NCBI RefSeq assembly: GCF_900142255.1
Contig: NZ_FRAF01000013.1
Span: 1-64,000, forward strand
DNA: 64,000 nucleotides
Source: Alicyclobacillus tolerans
GTDB lineage: Bacteria > Bacillota > Bacilli > Alicyclobacillales > Alicyclobacillaceae
Reading direction: 5' to 3'
Of the stretch, positions 19,143-27,100 are shown piece by piece (within the stretch, counting starts at the first letter, position 1; each line of letters opens with the position of its first letter). The translations under genes were made by a program, and so were the position numbers. The notes under the pieces are model-generated. The model was not told where the DNA came from. It made no database searches and was given only the letters and a program-made list of their open reading frames with translations.

Positions 19143-19688
19143 GTGAGTATTTTGGATAGAATCTTGCTGGTATTATTGTCGATCGGTTCGGCATTGGCAG
19201 CAATCGCCATCGGTGTATATGTCTTAGGATATGGTATGGGAGCAAACGGTTGGTTTTCGTTGGCCACTTTGTACCCGGCGGATATCTATATCATTGTTGC
19301 CGCAGTTCTCCTCTTGTTGCTTGCCATACGCTTTTTATTCTACAAGACTCTTCATACGACGCAAGAATATCTTGAATTGTCTGGTCAGCATGGGATTATT
19401 CGCATATCTTATGAAACTATTGAACAGTTGGCCAATCGGACGGGCAAATCTATCCGTGGCGTGCAAGAGTTTGAAACACGTGTGCGTCAAACAGGAGATG
19501 GCGTAGCGCTTTTTACACGCGTTAAAGCGTTGCCAGACACAGAATTGCAGACACTGTCCGAACAAATTCAGTTGGCAGTCAAAGAGTATGTAGAGCGTAT
19601 AGCGGGCGTCCATGTTGCCAATGTAGGAGTTAACGTTGTCCATATTGCTGGACAAGGTGTCAAAGGTGCGAAAGCGTGGGTGGAGTGA
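19143..19688 (+). CDS. amaP: AmaP-like alkaline shock response membrane anchor
   Basis: 181 residues. Two membrane helices (about 6-30 and 48-68) precede a cytosolic domain related to Asp23, ending VGVNVVHIAG. AmaP tethers Asp23 to the membrane in staphylococci; the same role is inferred. GTG 19143 follows GGGGGATACT. The DUF2273 gene starts 3 bp later. Confidence 0.85.
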   Translation: MSILDRILLVLLSIGSALAAIAIGVYVLGYGMGANGWFSLATLYPADIYIIVAAVLLLLLAIRFLFYKTLHTTQEYLELSGQHGIIRISYETIEQLANRTGKSIRGVQEFETRVRQTGDGVALFTRVKALPDTELQTLSEQIQLAVKEYVERIAGVHVANVGVNVVHIAGQGVKGAKAWVE

Positions 19689-19691
19689 GCC

Positions 19692-19922
19692 ATGCCCGTA
19701 TGGAAACAGTGGCTAATTAAAATTTGGACAATGCAGCGTAGATGGCTAGGTTTTTGGGCTGGCTGTCTATTGTGGTTTCTTTGGATGATTTTTGGTTTTT
19801 GGTCTATGATACTGTTGCTCGTGTTAGCAGCGTTAGGTTTTGCGGTGGGGCGTATTCTGGAAGAGCGGCAATCATGGAGGAAGATTTTAGATAAGCTACT
19901 ATCGGATCGTTATATGGAGTGA
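19692..19922 (+). CDS. DUF2273 small membrane protein
   Basis: 76 residues with two tryptophan-rich membrane helices (about 15-33 and 35-53) and a charged tail ending LLSDRYME. DUF2273 proteins regularly sit between AmaP and downstream genes; their function is not established. Overlaps the nusB ribosome binding site. Confidence 0.8.
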   Translation: MPVWKQWLIKIWTMQRRWLGFWAGCLLWFLWMIFGFWSMILLLVLAALGFAVGRILEERQSWRKILDKLLSDRYME

Positions 19923-19927
19923 AGACG

Positions 19928-20341
19928 TTGACTAGACATGAAGCGCGAGTCATTGCTTTACAGTCTTTGTATCAAATTGAAATTGGCCAGGCGCAAACCA
20001 TGCAGGCAATAGCTTATGCGGTTGGCGAGACAAAAGTGTCAGATGAAGAAATGCAATTTATTCAACAATTAGTGTTTGGGGTCGTCAATCATCAACAAGA
20101 GTTGGACGAGTTGTTGGTGCGCTCCTTGGAAAATTGGTCTCTAGACCGAGTGGGTAAGGTTGAATTATGTATTCTTCGTCTCTCAGGATACGAATTGGTG
20201 TTTGACAATACTACAGAAGTTCGCATTGTCATCAATGAGGCGGTCGAACTGGGAAAAGAATTTGGTGCAGAAAACTCCGGTAAGTTTATTAACGGTGTGT
20301 TGGCAAAACTCGTACCAGCTGCCGAGGCGATGCGCAGTTGA
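19928..20341 (+). CDS. nusB: Transcription antitermination factor NusB
   Basis: All-helical RNA-binding partner of NusE (S10) in rRNA antitermination. 137 residues with RHEARVIALQSLYQIE at the start and ELGKEFGAENSGKFINGVLAKL near the end. TTG 19928 fits GGAG at 19914-19917; GTG 19919 is in frame but overlaps that site. Confidence 0.95.
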   Translation: MTRHEARVIALQSLYQIEIGQAQTMQAIAYAVGETKVSDEEMQFIQQLVFGVVNHQQELDELLVRSLENWSLDRVGKVELCILRLSGYELVFDNTTEVRIVINEAVELGKEFGAENSGKFINGVLAKLVPAAEAMRS

Positions 20342-21333
20342 ACGAAGCTTGGTACCTTGGGATTGACACGAGTAACTATACAACTTCCATATTGGCTCTG
20401 TCCGAAGCGGGTGAAATTTTAGCGGAAAGTCGCAAGATTCTTCCAGTGGAATCGGGCAAGGTAGGTCTGCGCCAAAGTGAGGCGCATTTTCATCATCTGC
20501 AGCAATTTCCTACTTTATTTCAGCATCTTACCTATCAACTCAGTTCATCAGTGTCTCTTTCGGCATGTCGTGGTATTGGTGTTTCTATACGACCGCGTCC
20601 ATTGGCTGTCTCTTATATGCCGGTTTTTCAAGCGGGCTGGTCGATTGCCTGCACTCTAGCTGCTGCTTGGGGGAATCTTCCGATTGTTAGAACTTCCCAT
20701 CAAGAGAATCATCTTGCCGCAGCTGAGTATTTTATTTCTAGAAAATCTAATGACTCGCCTTATATTGCCGTACATTTATCTGGTGGGACATCAGATGTTC
20801 TTCTGGTCAAAAAAAATCGATTTGGCTACCGGATTGAAACTCTGGGGGAAGGTGCAGATTTGCATGCAGGGCAATATGTCGATCGCGTTGGCACAGCTAT
20901 GGGTCTACCTTTTCCCGCTGGCCCTCATATAGAAGCGCTGGCTAAGTCTTCTACTTGGTCGAGTGAAAACTCTCTTTTTTCTATACCCTCTTCTGTTCGT
21001 GGATCAAGTATGAGTTTTTCTGGTCCGTGTGCGGCAGCTTTGCGAGCTCTTGACAACGGTGTGGAGACAGGGATAGTAGCACGTGCTGTCGAATTGTCGA
21101 TAGCCAATGCGGTCATTAAAGCAGTCAGTCACGGCATACAACTTCATCCTGAAGTGGAAGAGGTTGTTATAGCGGGAGGGGTTGCTGCCAATCAAACCAT
21201 TCGACAGCGTATCGAGTATCGTCTTAACAAACAGTTTAAAAACTTTCATGTGTATTATGCGCCTGTATCGTATAGCTCTGATAACGCACTTGGTACAGCA
21301 ATGATTGCCAGGAATTTTATACAAAAGAGATAA
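20338..21333 (+). CDS. TsaD/Kae1-family paralogue (spore-former type)
   Basis: 331 residues with the Kae1/YgjD fold. It has GIDTSNYTTS for ATP binding, a metal-binding HxxxH retained as H121-Q-E-N-H125, LSGGTSDVLLV and GGVAANQTIR. The usual TsaD ISGGHT block is changed to LSGGTS. This divergent group occurs in spore-forming Firmicutes in addition to true TsaD and its function is not established. TTG 20338 overlaps the nusB stop (TTGA). Confidence 0.75.
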   Translation: MNEAWYLGIDTSNYTTSILALSEAGEILAESRKILPVESGKVGLRQSEAHFHHLQQFPTLFQHLTYQLSSSVSLSACRGIGVSIRPRPLAVSYMPVFQAGWSIACTLAAAWGNLPIVRTSHQENHLAAAEYFISRKSNDSPYIAVHLSGGTSDVLLVKKNRFGYRIETLGEGADLHAGQYVDRVGTAMGLPFPAGPHIEALAKSSTWSSENSLFSIPSSVRGSSMSFSGPCAAALRALDNGVETGIVARAVELSIANAVIKAVSHGIQLHPEVEEVVIAGGVAANQTIRQRIEYRLNKQFKNFHVYYAPVSYSSDNALGTAMIARNFIQKR

Positions 21334-21388
21334 TCCGTCTTTCCAACATATTTATAAAGACCTGTATTGGATGCGTGGAGGGAATCGA

Positions 21389-22393
21389 ATGAATCATTCA
21401 CTGGAAGGAAATCAAGAAATTACGGATATTCTGATTGTAGGTGGCGGCCCAACCGGTTTGTTTGCAGCCTTTTACTGTGGCATGAGGGAGGCTACCTGCA
21501 AAATTATCGATAGTTTGCCGGAACTGGGGGGTCAATTAGCCACTCTTTATCCTGAAAAATATATCTATGATGTTCCCGGTTTTCCAAAAGTATTGGCCAG
21601 AGATCTTGTTAATCAATTAAAAGAACAAGCGTTACAATTTCAACCGGGTATCCATTTGGATGAACGAGTAGAAGATTTAACAAAAAATGAAGATGGTGTC
21701 TTTGAACTTAAAACGAATAAAACTGTGCACCTGGGTAAAGCTGTTATTCTTTGCGCAGGCATAGGTGCATTTACACCGCGTCCGTTACCCGGTGAACGGG
21801 CGCAAGCGTTTGAAGGGAAAGGTGTGTATTATTACATCGATCACCTGGAACGATTCCGTGAGCAAACTGTACTGGTAGTTGGCGGTGGAGACACAGCGCT
21901 CGATTTTGCTCTCATGCTGGAAGGCGTAGCGAAAAAAGTCTATTTAATTCATCGACGTGGAGAATTTCGTGCCCACGAAGAGAGTGTCAAACAGTTACAG
22001 GCATCTGGAATAGAAGTGATGACTTTTTGTGAACTGTCTGCTCTCTATGGATTGGAACGTCTGGAACGTGTTGATGTTGTGAATAATCAATCCAAAGAGA
22101 TTTATCAATTAGAAGTCGATGCTGTAGTCAGTGGTTTGGGATTTTCTGCATCATTGGGACCTATTGCCAATTGGGGATTGGACATTGAAAAGAACGAGAT
22201 CAGAGTAAATACAAAAATGGAGACGAATATACCCGGTGTTTACGCGGCTGGCGATATTGTTACTTACCCAGGTAAAGTCAAGTTGATTGCCACCGGATTT
22301 GGCGAGGCGCCAACAGCGGTCAACAATGCTAAGACTTATATTGATCCAAAATCCAAACTAAGCCCGGGACACAGCAGTAATCGTAAAGAATAG
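21389..22393 (+). CDS. Ferredoxin/flavodoxin-NADP+ reductase, thioredoxin-reductase-like type
   Basis: 334 residues. The FAD-binding motif GGGPTGLFAAFYCG is near the start, the NADPH motif VVGGGDTALDFA is in the middle, and the C-terminal GDIVTYPGKVKLIATGFGEA block is present. It lacks the CxxC of thioredoxin reductase, which places it with YumC-type reductases. ATG 21389 follows GGAGGG; the frame is open upstream to 21305. Supplies reduced ferredoxin/flavodoxin; the partner is unknown. Confidence 0.9.
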   Translation: MNHSLEGNQEITDILIVGGGPTGLFAAFYCGMREATCKIIDSLPELGGQLATLYPEKYIYDVPGFPKVLARDLVNQLKEQALQFQPGIHLDERVEDLTKNEDGVFELKTNKTVHLGKAVILCAGIGAFTPRPLPGERAQAFEGKGVYYYIDHLERFREQTVLVVGGGDTALDFALMLEGVAKKVYLIHRRGEFRAHEESVKQLQASGIEVMTFCELSALYGLERLERVDVVNNQSKEIYQLEVDAVVSGLGFSASLGPIANWGLDIEKNEIRVNTKMETNIPGVYAAGDIVTYPGKVKLIATGFGEAPTAVNNAKTYIDPKSKLSPGHSSNRKE

Positions 22394-22421
22394 TGTTTCT
22401 CTGGTTTGAAAGGTGGCTCTT

Positions 22422-23261
22422 ATGGCAATTATCCTGGATGGCAAGACGATAGCGAAGAAACTGGAAGCTGAATTAGCAGCATATTCCCGAATCCGTGAAA
22501 TCCGTTTAGATGTCATTTTAGTAGGTGACAACTTAGCTTCGGCAACCTATGTTAGAAATAAACATCGAGCGGCAGAACGTGTTGGTATGCAGAGTGTTAT
22601 CCATACTTTGCCTGTGCACACAAAATCTGAAGAGATTGAGCAACTGATTGAAGAGTTAAACAGTAATGAGGAAGTGGATGGGATATTGCTGCAATTGCCA
22701 CTTCCTGAGCAGTTGAATAGTGAAAAGTTACTGGATAGTATTCATCCAATGAAAGATGTGGATGTGTTTCATCCGGAAAATGCTGGACTAGCCTATCTGG
22801 GTCGACCGCGCATCTGGCCATGTACTCCATCGGGCATCCTGCGTCTCTTGCATGAACATGAAATTGACATTGTCGGTAAACATGCCGTTGTGGTTGGTAG
22901 AAGCAATATTGTGGGTAAACCTATGGCTGCTCTTCTGCAACATGCGAATGCCACTGTGACTGTGTGTCATCGTATGACGAAAAGGTTGCAAGATTTCACA
23001 CGGCAGGCAGATATTCTCGTTGTAGCTGCTGGTTCTCCCGGTTTGATAGGTAAGGACGATATTAAACCTGGCGCTGTTGTGATTGATGTTGGCAGTGAGT
23101 TTGTCAACGGGAAATTGACAGGAGATGTAAGGTTTGCTGAAGTTGAGCCCATAGCCTCTGCGATTACGCCAGTTCCTGGTGGTGTAGGTCCGTTAACCAT
23201 TGCCTCACTTTTGTCCAATACGGTGCGCCTGGCTTCGTTGCGAAGAGGGTGGGCGAATTGA
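22422..23261 (+). CDS. folD: Bifunctional methylene-THF dehydrogenase/methenyl-THF cyclohydrolase
   Basis: Interconverts one-carbon tetrahydrofolates with NADP. 279 residues. It contains YVRNKHRAAERVG (catalytic Lys/Tyr), DGILLQLPLPEQL, VVGRSNIVGKP and TPVPGGVGPLTIASLL. ATG 22422 follows AAAGGTGG. It joins the folate products of the gcv system but is in a separate operon with xseA. Confidence 0.96.
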   Translation: MAIILDGKTIAKKLEAELAAYSRIREIRLDVILVGDNLASATYVRNKHRAAERVGMQSVIHTLPVHTKSEEIEQLIEELNSNEEVDGILLQLPLPEQLNSEKLLDSIHPMKDVDVFHPENAGLAYLGRPRIWPCTPSGILRLLHEHEIDIVGKHAVVVGRSNIVGKPMAALLQHANATVTVCHRMTKRLQDFTRQADILVVAAGSPGLIGKDDIKPGAVVIDVGSEFVNGKLTGDVRFAEVEPIASAITPVPGGVGPLTIASLLSNTVRLASLRRGWAN

Positions 23262-24634
23262 GTCAACAGGTGGCACAATCTATTTTGACGGTTGCTCAAT
23301 TAAACCGCTTCATTAAATTCCAAATAGAATCGGATCCTAATTTTAAATCGTGTTTGGTTTCAGGTGAGATTTCTAATTTTAAATATCATACCAGCGGTCA
23401 TATGTATTTTACTTTAAAAGATGAAACAAGTCGTATTCGGGCTGTAATGTTTCAGGGAAGAAATCGCTTTTTGAAATTTCGCCCAGAAGATGGGATGAAA
23501 GTATTATGTCAGGGTAGTGTAGGAGTATTTGAACGAGATGGACAATATCAACTCTATATAGATACGATGCAACCGGATGGATTGGGAGATTTGTATATCG
23601 CCTTTGAACAACTTCGTGATCGGTTGCAGAGCGAAGGTTTGTTTGCTGAAGGTCGAAAAAAATCTCTTCCTTCGTATCCGAAACGAATTGGTGTGGTCAC
23701 TTCTCCTACCGGTGCGGTAATTCGAGATATTTGTACAACCATACAGAGGCGTTTTCCTTTAGCTCAAGTTATTCTATCGCCTGCTTTGGTACAAGGCCCA
23801 GAAGCTGCTCCTACACTTGTTTCTGCTCTTTCTCGACTGGAAACTATGAATCCAGCCGTAGATGTCATAATTATCGGCCGTGGTGGAGGTTCTCTGGAAG
23901 AACTGTGGCCTTTTAATGAAGAAAGCGTGGTTCGAGCGGTAGCCAATTGTCCTATACCTATTATTTCTGCTGTGGGACATGAAACTGATGTCACGCTCTG
24001 CGACTTTGCCGCAGACATTCGTGCGGCTACACCAACTGCAGCCGCTGAATTGGCCGTACCTGATAAACAGGAGTTGCAAGAATGGCTTGATGAAGTTTTG
24101 TTCCGATCGCGACAAATTGTCAGACGTAAAGTGGTGGATTCTCGTCGTACCCTGTTGCAATTAGCTACACGTCCAGTATTATCACGTCCAGAGAGTCTGG
24201 TTGACCGAAGACGTCAAGCTGTAGACTATCTTGAAAATCTTCTTTCTCGAAATATATCTCGTCCCTTACAACGGGCAGACAAGCAATGGCAGATTTTGCG
24301 TGATCGCTTGCAAAAGGTAATGCCCCAAAAGAGGATTGCAGATGAAAAAACAGAATTGTTGCATTTGGAACAAAAAGTGGGTCAATTAGCAGAAAGAAAA
24401 TTACACCGTTTGAATATAGAAATTGAAAGATTAACCTCTTCCTTAGTTGCTTTAAATCCAATGGCTGTTCTTCAAAGAGGTTATTCTATTCTGAGACGAG
24501 AGGATGGCAAGGTCATTACCAAAAAAGATGATTTGCCAATCGGAAGTTACGGTCAGGTGCAATTGGCGGATGGGAGTATTAGGGTTCGTAGAGAGGATGA
24601 CTGGGTAGATGAACAAATCAGACTTGACATTTGA
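23258..24634 (+). CDS. xseA: Exodeoxyribonuclease VII large subunit
   Basis: 458 residues. An N-terminal OB fold (about 10-105) carries GEISNFKYHTSGHMYFTLKD, then the catalytic domain has GVVTSPTGAVIRDI and IIGRGGGSLEELW, followed by a long coiled coil. Degrades single-stranded DNA together with XseB. TTG 23258 overlaps the folD stop and has GAAGAGG about 10 nt upstream; GTG 23249 is an alternative. Overlaps xseB by 26 bp. Confidence 0.95.
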   Translation: MSQQVAQSILTVAQLNRFIKFQIESDPNFKSCLVSGEISNFKYHTSGHMYFTLKDETSRIRAVMFQGRNRFLKFRPEDGMKVLCQGSVGVFERDGQYQLYIDTMQPDGLGDLYIAFEQLRDRLQSEGLFAEGRKKSLPSYPKRIGVVTSPTGAVIRDICTTIQRRFPLAQVILSPALVQGPEAAPTLVSALSRLETMNPAVDVIIIGRGGGSLEELWPFNEESVVRAVANCPIPIISAVGHETDVTLCDFAADIRAATPTAAAELAVPDKQELQEWLDEVLFRSRQIVRRKVVDSRRTLLQLATRPVLSRPESLVDRRRQAVDYLENLLSRNISRPLQRADKQWQILRDRLQKVMPQKRIADEKTELLHLEQKVGQLAERKLHRLNIEIERLTSSLVALNPMAVLQRGYSILRREDGKVITKKDDLPIGSYGQVQLADGSIRVRREDDWVDEQIRLDI

Positions 24635-24824
24635 GTCAGCTATGAAGCAACTCGAAGAAACCGTTAGGCATTTGGAATCAGGAGAATTGTCCTTGGCAGA
24701 TTCCATTCAGCGTTATAAGGACGCAATGGATTTGGTCAAGTATTGCCGTGAACAATTGAATGAAGCTGAATTTCAAATTGAACAATTAAATCCTTCCGGT
24801 GAAGCAGCGAATTCTGAAGATTAG
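24609..24824 (+). CDS. xseB: Exodeoxyribonuclease VII small subunit
   Basis: 71 residues, two helices, with the family block TFESAMKQLEETVRHLESGE. Stabilises XseA. ATG 24609 lies inside the end of xseA, so translation is coupled. Confidence 0.93.
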   Translation: MNKSDLTFESAMKQLEETVRHLESGELSLADSIQRYKDAMDLVKYCREQLNEAEFQIEQLNPSGEAANSED

Positions 24825-24834
24825 AGGGATGGTC

Positions 24835-25710
24835 GTGACCCAAGGTTGGGTAAATACTTGGATTGAAGCCATACAAATACACTTGCAAAGAATAGTTCCC
24901 GATTCGTCTCATGTGCTGCATCATTCCATGCGTTATAGTCTACTTGCGGATGGGAAACGCATTCGGCCCTTGCTTGCTCTTGCCACTGGCAGGGCATTTG
25001 GCGTCGCAGAAGAAAAAATGCTTGACGCTGCTTGTGCATTAGAGTGTATTCATGCGTATTCATTAATTCATGATGATTTGCCATGTATGGATAATGACGA
25101 TTTACGCCGTGGCAAACCTACGAATCACAAGGTTTTTGGTGATGCTATGGCGCTTTTGGCTGGCGATGCGCTACAAACTGCAGCATTTTCTTGTATCAGT
25201 CGTTCTACAAGTTTTTCTTCCGAAATTCGTATACGCATGATCTCGCTTTTAGCTGAAGCGGCTGGCCATCAAGGCATGGTACTTGGACAAGCAGCTGATA
25301 TGGAAGCTGAGCAGCAGCTTGGCGAAATGACAATGGAAAAGTTGCGTTTTATTCATACTTATAAAACTGGTAAATTGTTGCAAGCTGCGATTGAAATGGG
25401 AGCTATTGCCGCTGAAGTCTCTGATTCTCAATATCATTCTTTACATCAGTTTGCTTGCCATTTAGGGTTGGTTTTTCAAATGGTAGACGATTGGTTAGAT
25501 GTTGTTGGGGATACTGCCGTTATGGGAAAAATGGCAGGAAGTGACCAAGAACATGGCAAATTGACCTATCCTGCGCTGATTGGCATTGAAGCAACCAAAC
25601 AGGCGATAGAAACTGAAGAACAGCTTGCTCTTCAATCGTTACATGCAATAGATGCTGATACTTCTTTACTTGAGAATTTGCTGTTTTTAGTCACACGAAG
25701 GAATCGATAG
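24835..25710 (+). CDS. ispA: Farnesyl/geranyl diphosphate synthase
   Basis: Condenses isopentenyl diphosphate with allylic diphosphates. 291 residues. The first aspartate-rich motif is HDDLPCMDNDDLRRGKPTNH and the second is FQMVDDWLDVVGD. GTG 24835 follows TTAGAGGG with suitable spacing; ATG 24829 abuts that site. It is followed by OLE RNA, oapA and dxs, the arrangement in which OLE RNA is typically found. Confidence 0.94.
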   Translation: MTQGWVNTWIEAIQIHLQRIVPDSSHVLHHSMRYSLLADGKRIRPLLALATGRAFGVAEEKMLDAACALECIHAYSLIHDDLPCMDNDDLRRGKPTNHKVFGDAMALLAGDALQTAAFSCISRSTSFSSEIRIRMISLLAEAAGHQGMVLGQAADMEAEQQLGEMTMEKLRFIHTYKTGKLLQAAIEMGAIAAEVSDSQYHSLHQFACHLGLVFQMVDDWLDVVGDTAVMGKMAGSDQEHGKLTYPALIGIEATKQAIETEEQLALQSLHAIDADTSLLENLLFLVTRRNR

Positions 25711-25849
25711 TTTCACTGAATTCTATAATGCGAGTAATGATTATTATATTATCCAGGAACAGGATATCTGTGATGTTCTATGATTGCATTGCCAATTGCC
25801 CACTGAATTGGTGAGGAATTAAAAAAAACAAAAGATACTACAAAAACTG

Positions 25850-25858
25850 TGGTATACT
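25850..25858 (+). promoter_or_regulatory. Extended -10 promoter of the OLE RNA gene
   Basis: TGGTATACT places transcription start near 25865, just where the structured RNA begins. The 140 bp between ispA and this element are AT-rich and hold no other feature that I see. Confidence 0.6.
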
Positions 25859-25864
25859 AATCAC

Positions 25865-26475
25865 ACGAACGGGTGGCGCAGTATTCTAGTCAACCGCCCA
25901 CTCTTGAAGACGGGGCTAAAAATCCGTCAAAGGGCACATCGATGAAGTTCCTGGTGTTGGCTTGAGGCGCCCAGCCTTGGGCTGATGCTGGGAGTTAAGA
26001 AAGTTGGGAGACCCGCAATGGCATGCGGACGTTAGCCCAGCTTTCGCGGAGGCCTAAGTGCGTGGCTCGCAATTAAAGGGGTTACGGCTTGGGGTATGAA
26101 CCTGCATGCGGAGGCAATCTGTGTGCAGTGTAGCCTGCCTTGAGTGGTATTGAAGGATTCTGGGAAACAAGCTGTTATCCTCGGCCAAGGAATAACAGCC
26201 CGTGCCAGATGAAATCCATACTGCAAAAGAGGCTAGAGAGTGGCCTTCCGGTTGTTGCGGAAAACGCCTAGACTGTTCGCTTGGCGTGGCACCTTGAGGA
26301 TTATAGTGTGGACTAAGTGGTAATCTAGTCTGGCCTTCGGCGACGCGGCCAATGCGCGTTGAAAGGGAAACCGTCATGGCGGCGACGCTGTGATACGTGC
26401 ATGGGAAAACCAACTGGACCTAAGCCACAGCGTTTACTCAAGGTGCTGCCACCCGCTGGATGTTTCTTAGGGTGG
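25865..26475 (+). ncRNA. ole: OLE RNA (ornate, large, extremophilic RNA)
   Basis: A G+C-richer, about 610-nt segment with no credible plus-strand gene lies between ispA and a small membrane protein that precedes dxs. Known OLE RNAs have this length and exactly this neighbourhood. The ends pair: CGGGTGGCGCAG (25870-25881) with CTGCCACCCG (26446-26455). Internal stems are visible, for example GCTGTTATCCT with AGGAATAACAGC around 26171-26210. Purine-rich conserved-looking loops (GGGAGACCCGC, AAAGGGAAACCGTC) lie between stems. In Halalkalibacterium halodurans OLE RNA binds membrane protein OapA, and the complex is needed for tolerance of ethanol, cold and altered magnesium. Function here is inferred from that. 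Exact ends are estimated from the promoter and the terminal pairing. Confidence 0.92.
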
Positions 26476-26485
26476 GAAACAGTCT

Positions 26486-27100
26486 TTGAAAAAAAAATCG
26501 CGGCGTGTACCTTTGCGCTTTGCACTTACTATAGCAGCTATTACATTGCCGCTTGGCGCCTTATTTGACACTTCTACCATAGCTTTAAATCGTATGCCCT
26601 GGTACATAGGACTTATTGTAGTTCTAATTATTGTGTTAATCGGGGTTTTTTTTGATATGCTGGGGTTAGCTGCTGCCGCAGCTCGAGAGACGCCTTTTCA
26701 TGCAATGGCTTCCAAAAAAATCTTTGGAGCTCGTAAGGCAATTGTGATTGTGCGCAATGCTGAAAAAGTTGCCAGCATATGTTCCGATGTCATTGGCGAT
26801 ATTGCTGGAGTTTTAAGCGGTGCTGGAGCGTTGGCTGTCAGTGTGCAACTAATGAAAGAAATTTATGCATATGGTTGGTATAAAGAGGCGATTTCCATCG
26901 TCATTACCGCCCTGGTCACCGCGTTGACAGTAGGCTGGAAAGCAATTGGAAAAACCATTGCCATTCAGTCACCAACGCCGATTGTATTATTGGCGGCAAG
27001 AAGTTGGGAGACGGTCTCCTTTTTGTTTGAAAAATCAGGTAAACTTAAATCTCGCAAGTCATTAAGGTCCAAAATGGACAAGAAACGGGGGCAGCACTAG
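26486..27100 (+). CDS. oapA: OLE-associated membrane protein OapA
   Basis: 204 residues with a basic N-terminus (M-K-K-K-S-R-R), about four membrane helices (roughly 11-33, 39-63, 103-125, 135-155) and a very basic tail (K-S-G-K-L-K-S-R-K-S-L-R-S-K...), suited to RNA contact. It begins about 10 nt after the OLE RNA closing region. TTG 26486 is preceded by AGGGTGGG, which may fall inside the RNA's 3' part. In other species OapA anchors OLE RNA to the membrane as a dimer. Identification rests on position, topology and the adjacent RNA. dxs follows at once. Confidence 0.88.
   Translation: MKKKSRRVPLRFALTIAAITLPLGALFDTSTIALNRMPWYIGLIVVLIIVLIGVFFDMLGLAAAAARETPFHAMASKKIFGARKAIVIVRNAEKVASICSDVIGDIAGVLSGAGALAVSVQLMKEIYAYGWYKEAISIVITALVTALTVGWKAIGKTIAIQSPTPIVLLAARSWETVSFLFEKSGKLKSRKSLRSKMDKKRGQH

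Noticed and set aside
25865-26475. Group II intron, RNase P RNA or rRNA fragment
   Set aside because: No domain V-like end, no RNase P core or rRNA similarity seen; length and ispA-oapA-dxs context fit OLE RNA.
26032-26525. Overlapping minus-strand open frames (up to 119 codons) in the ispA-oapA gap
   Set aside because: They run through the complementary stems of the OLE RNA, lack ribosome binding sites and look compositionally random; the structured-RNA explanation is stronger.
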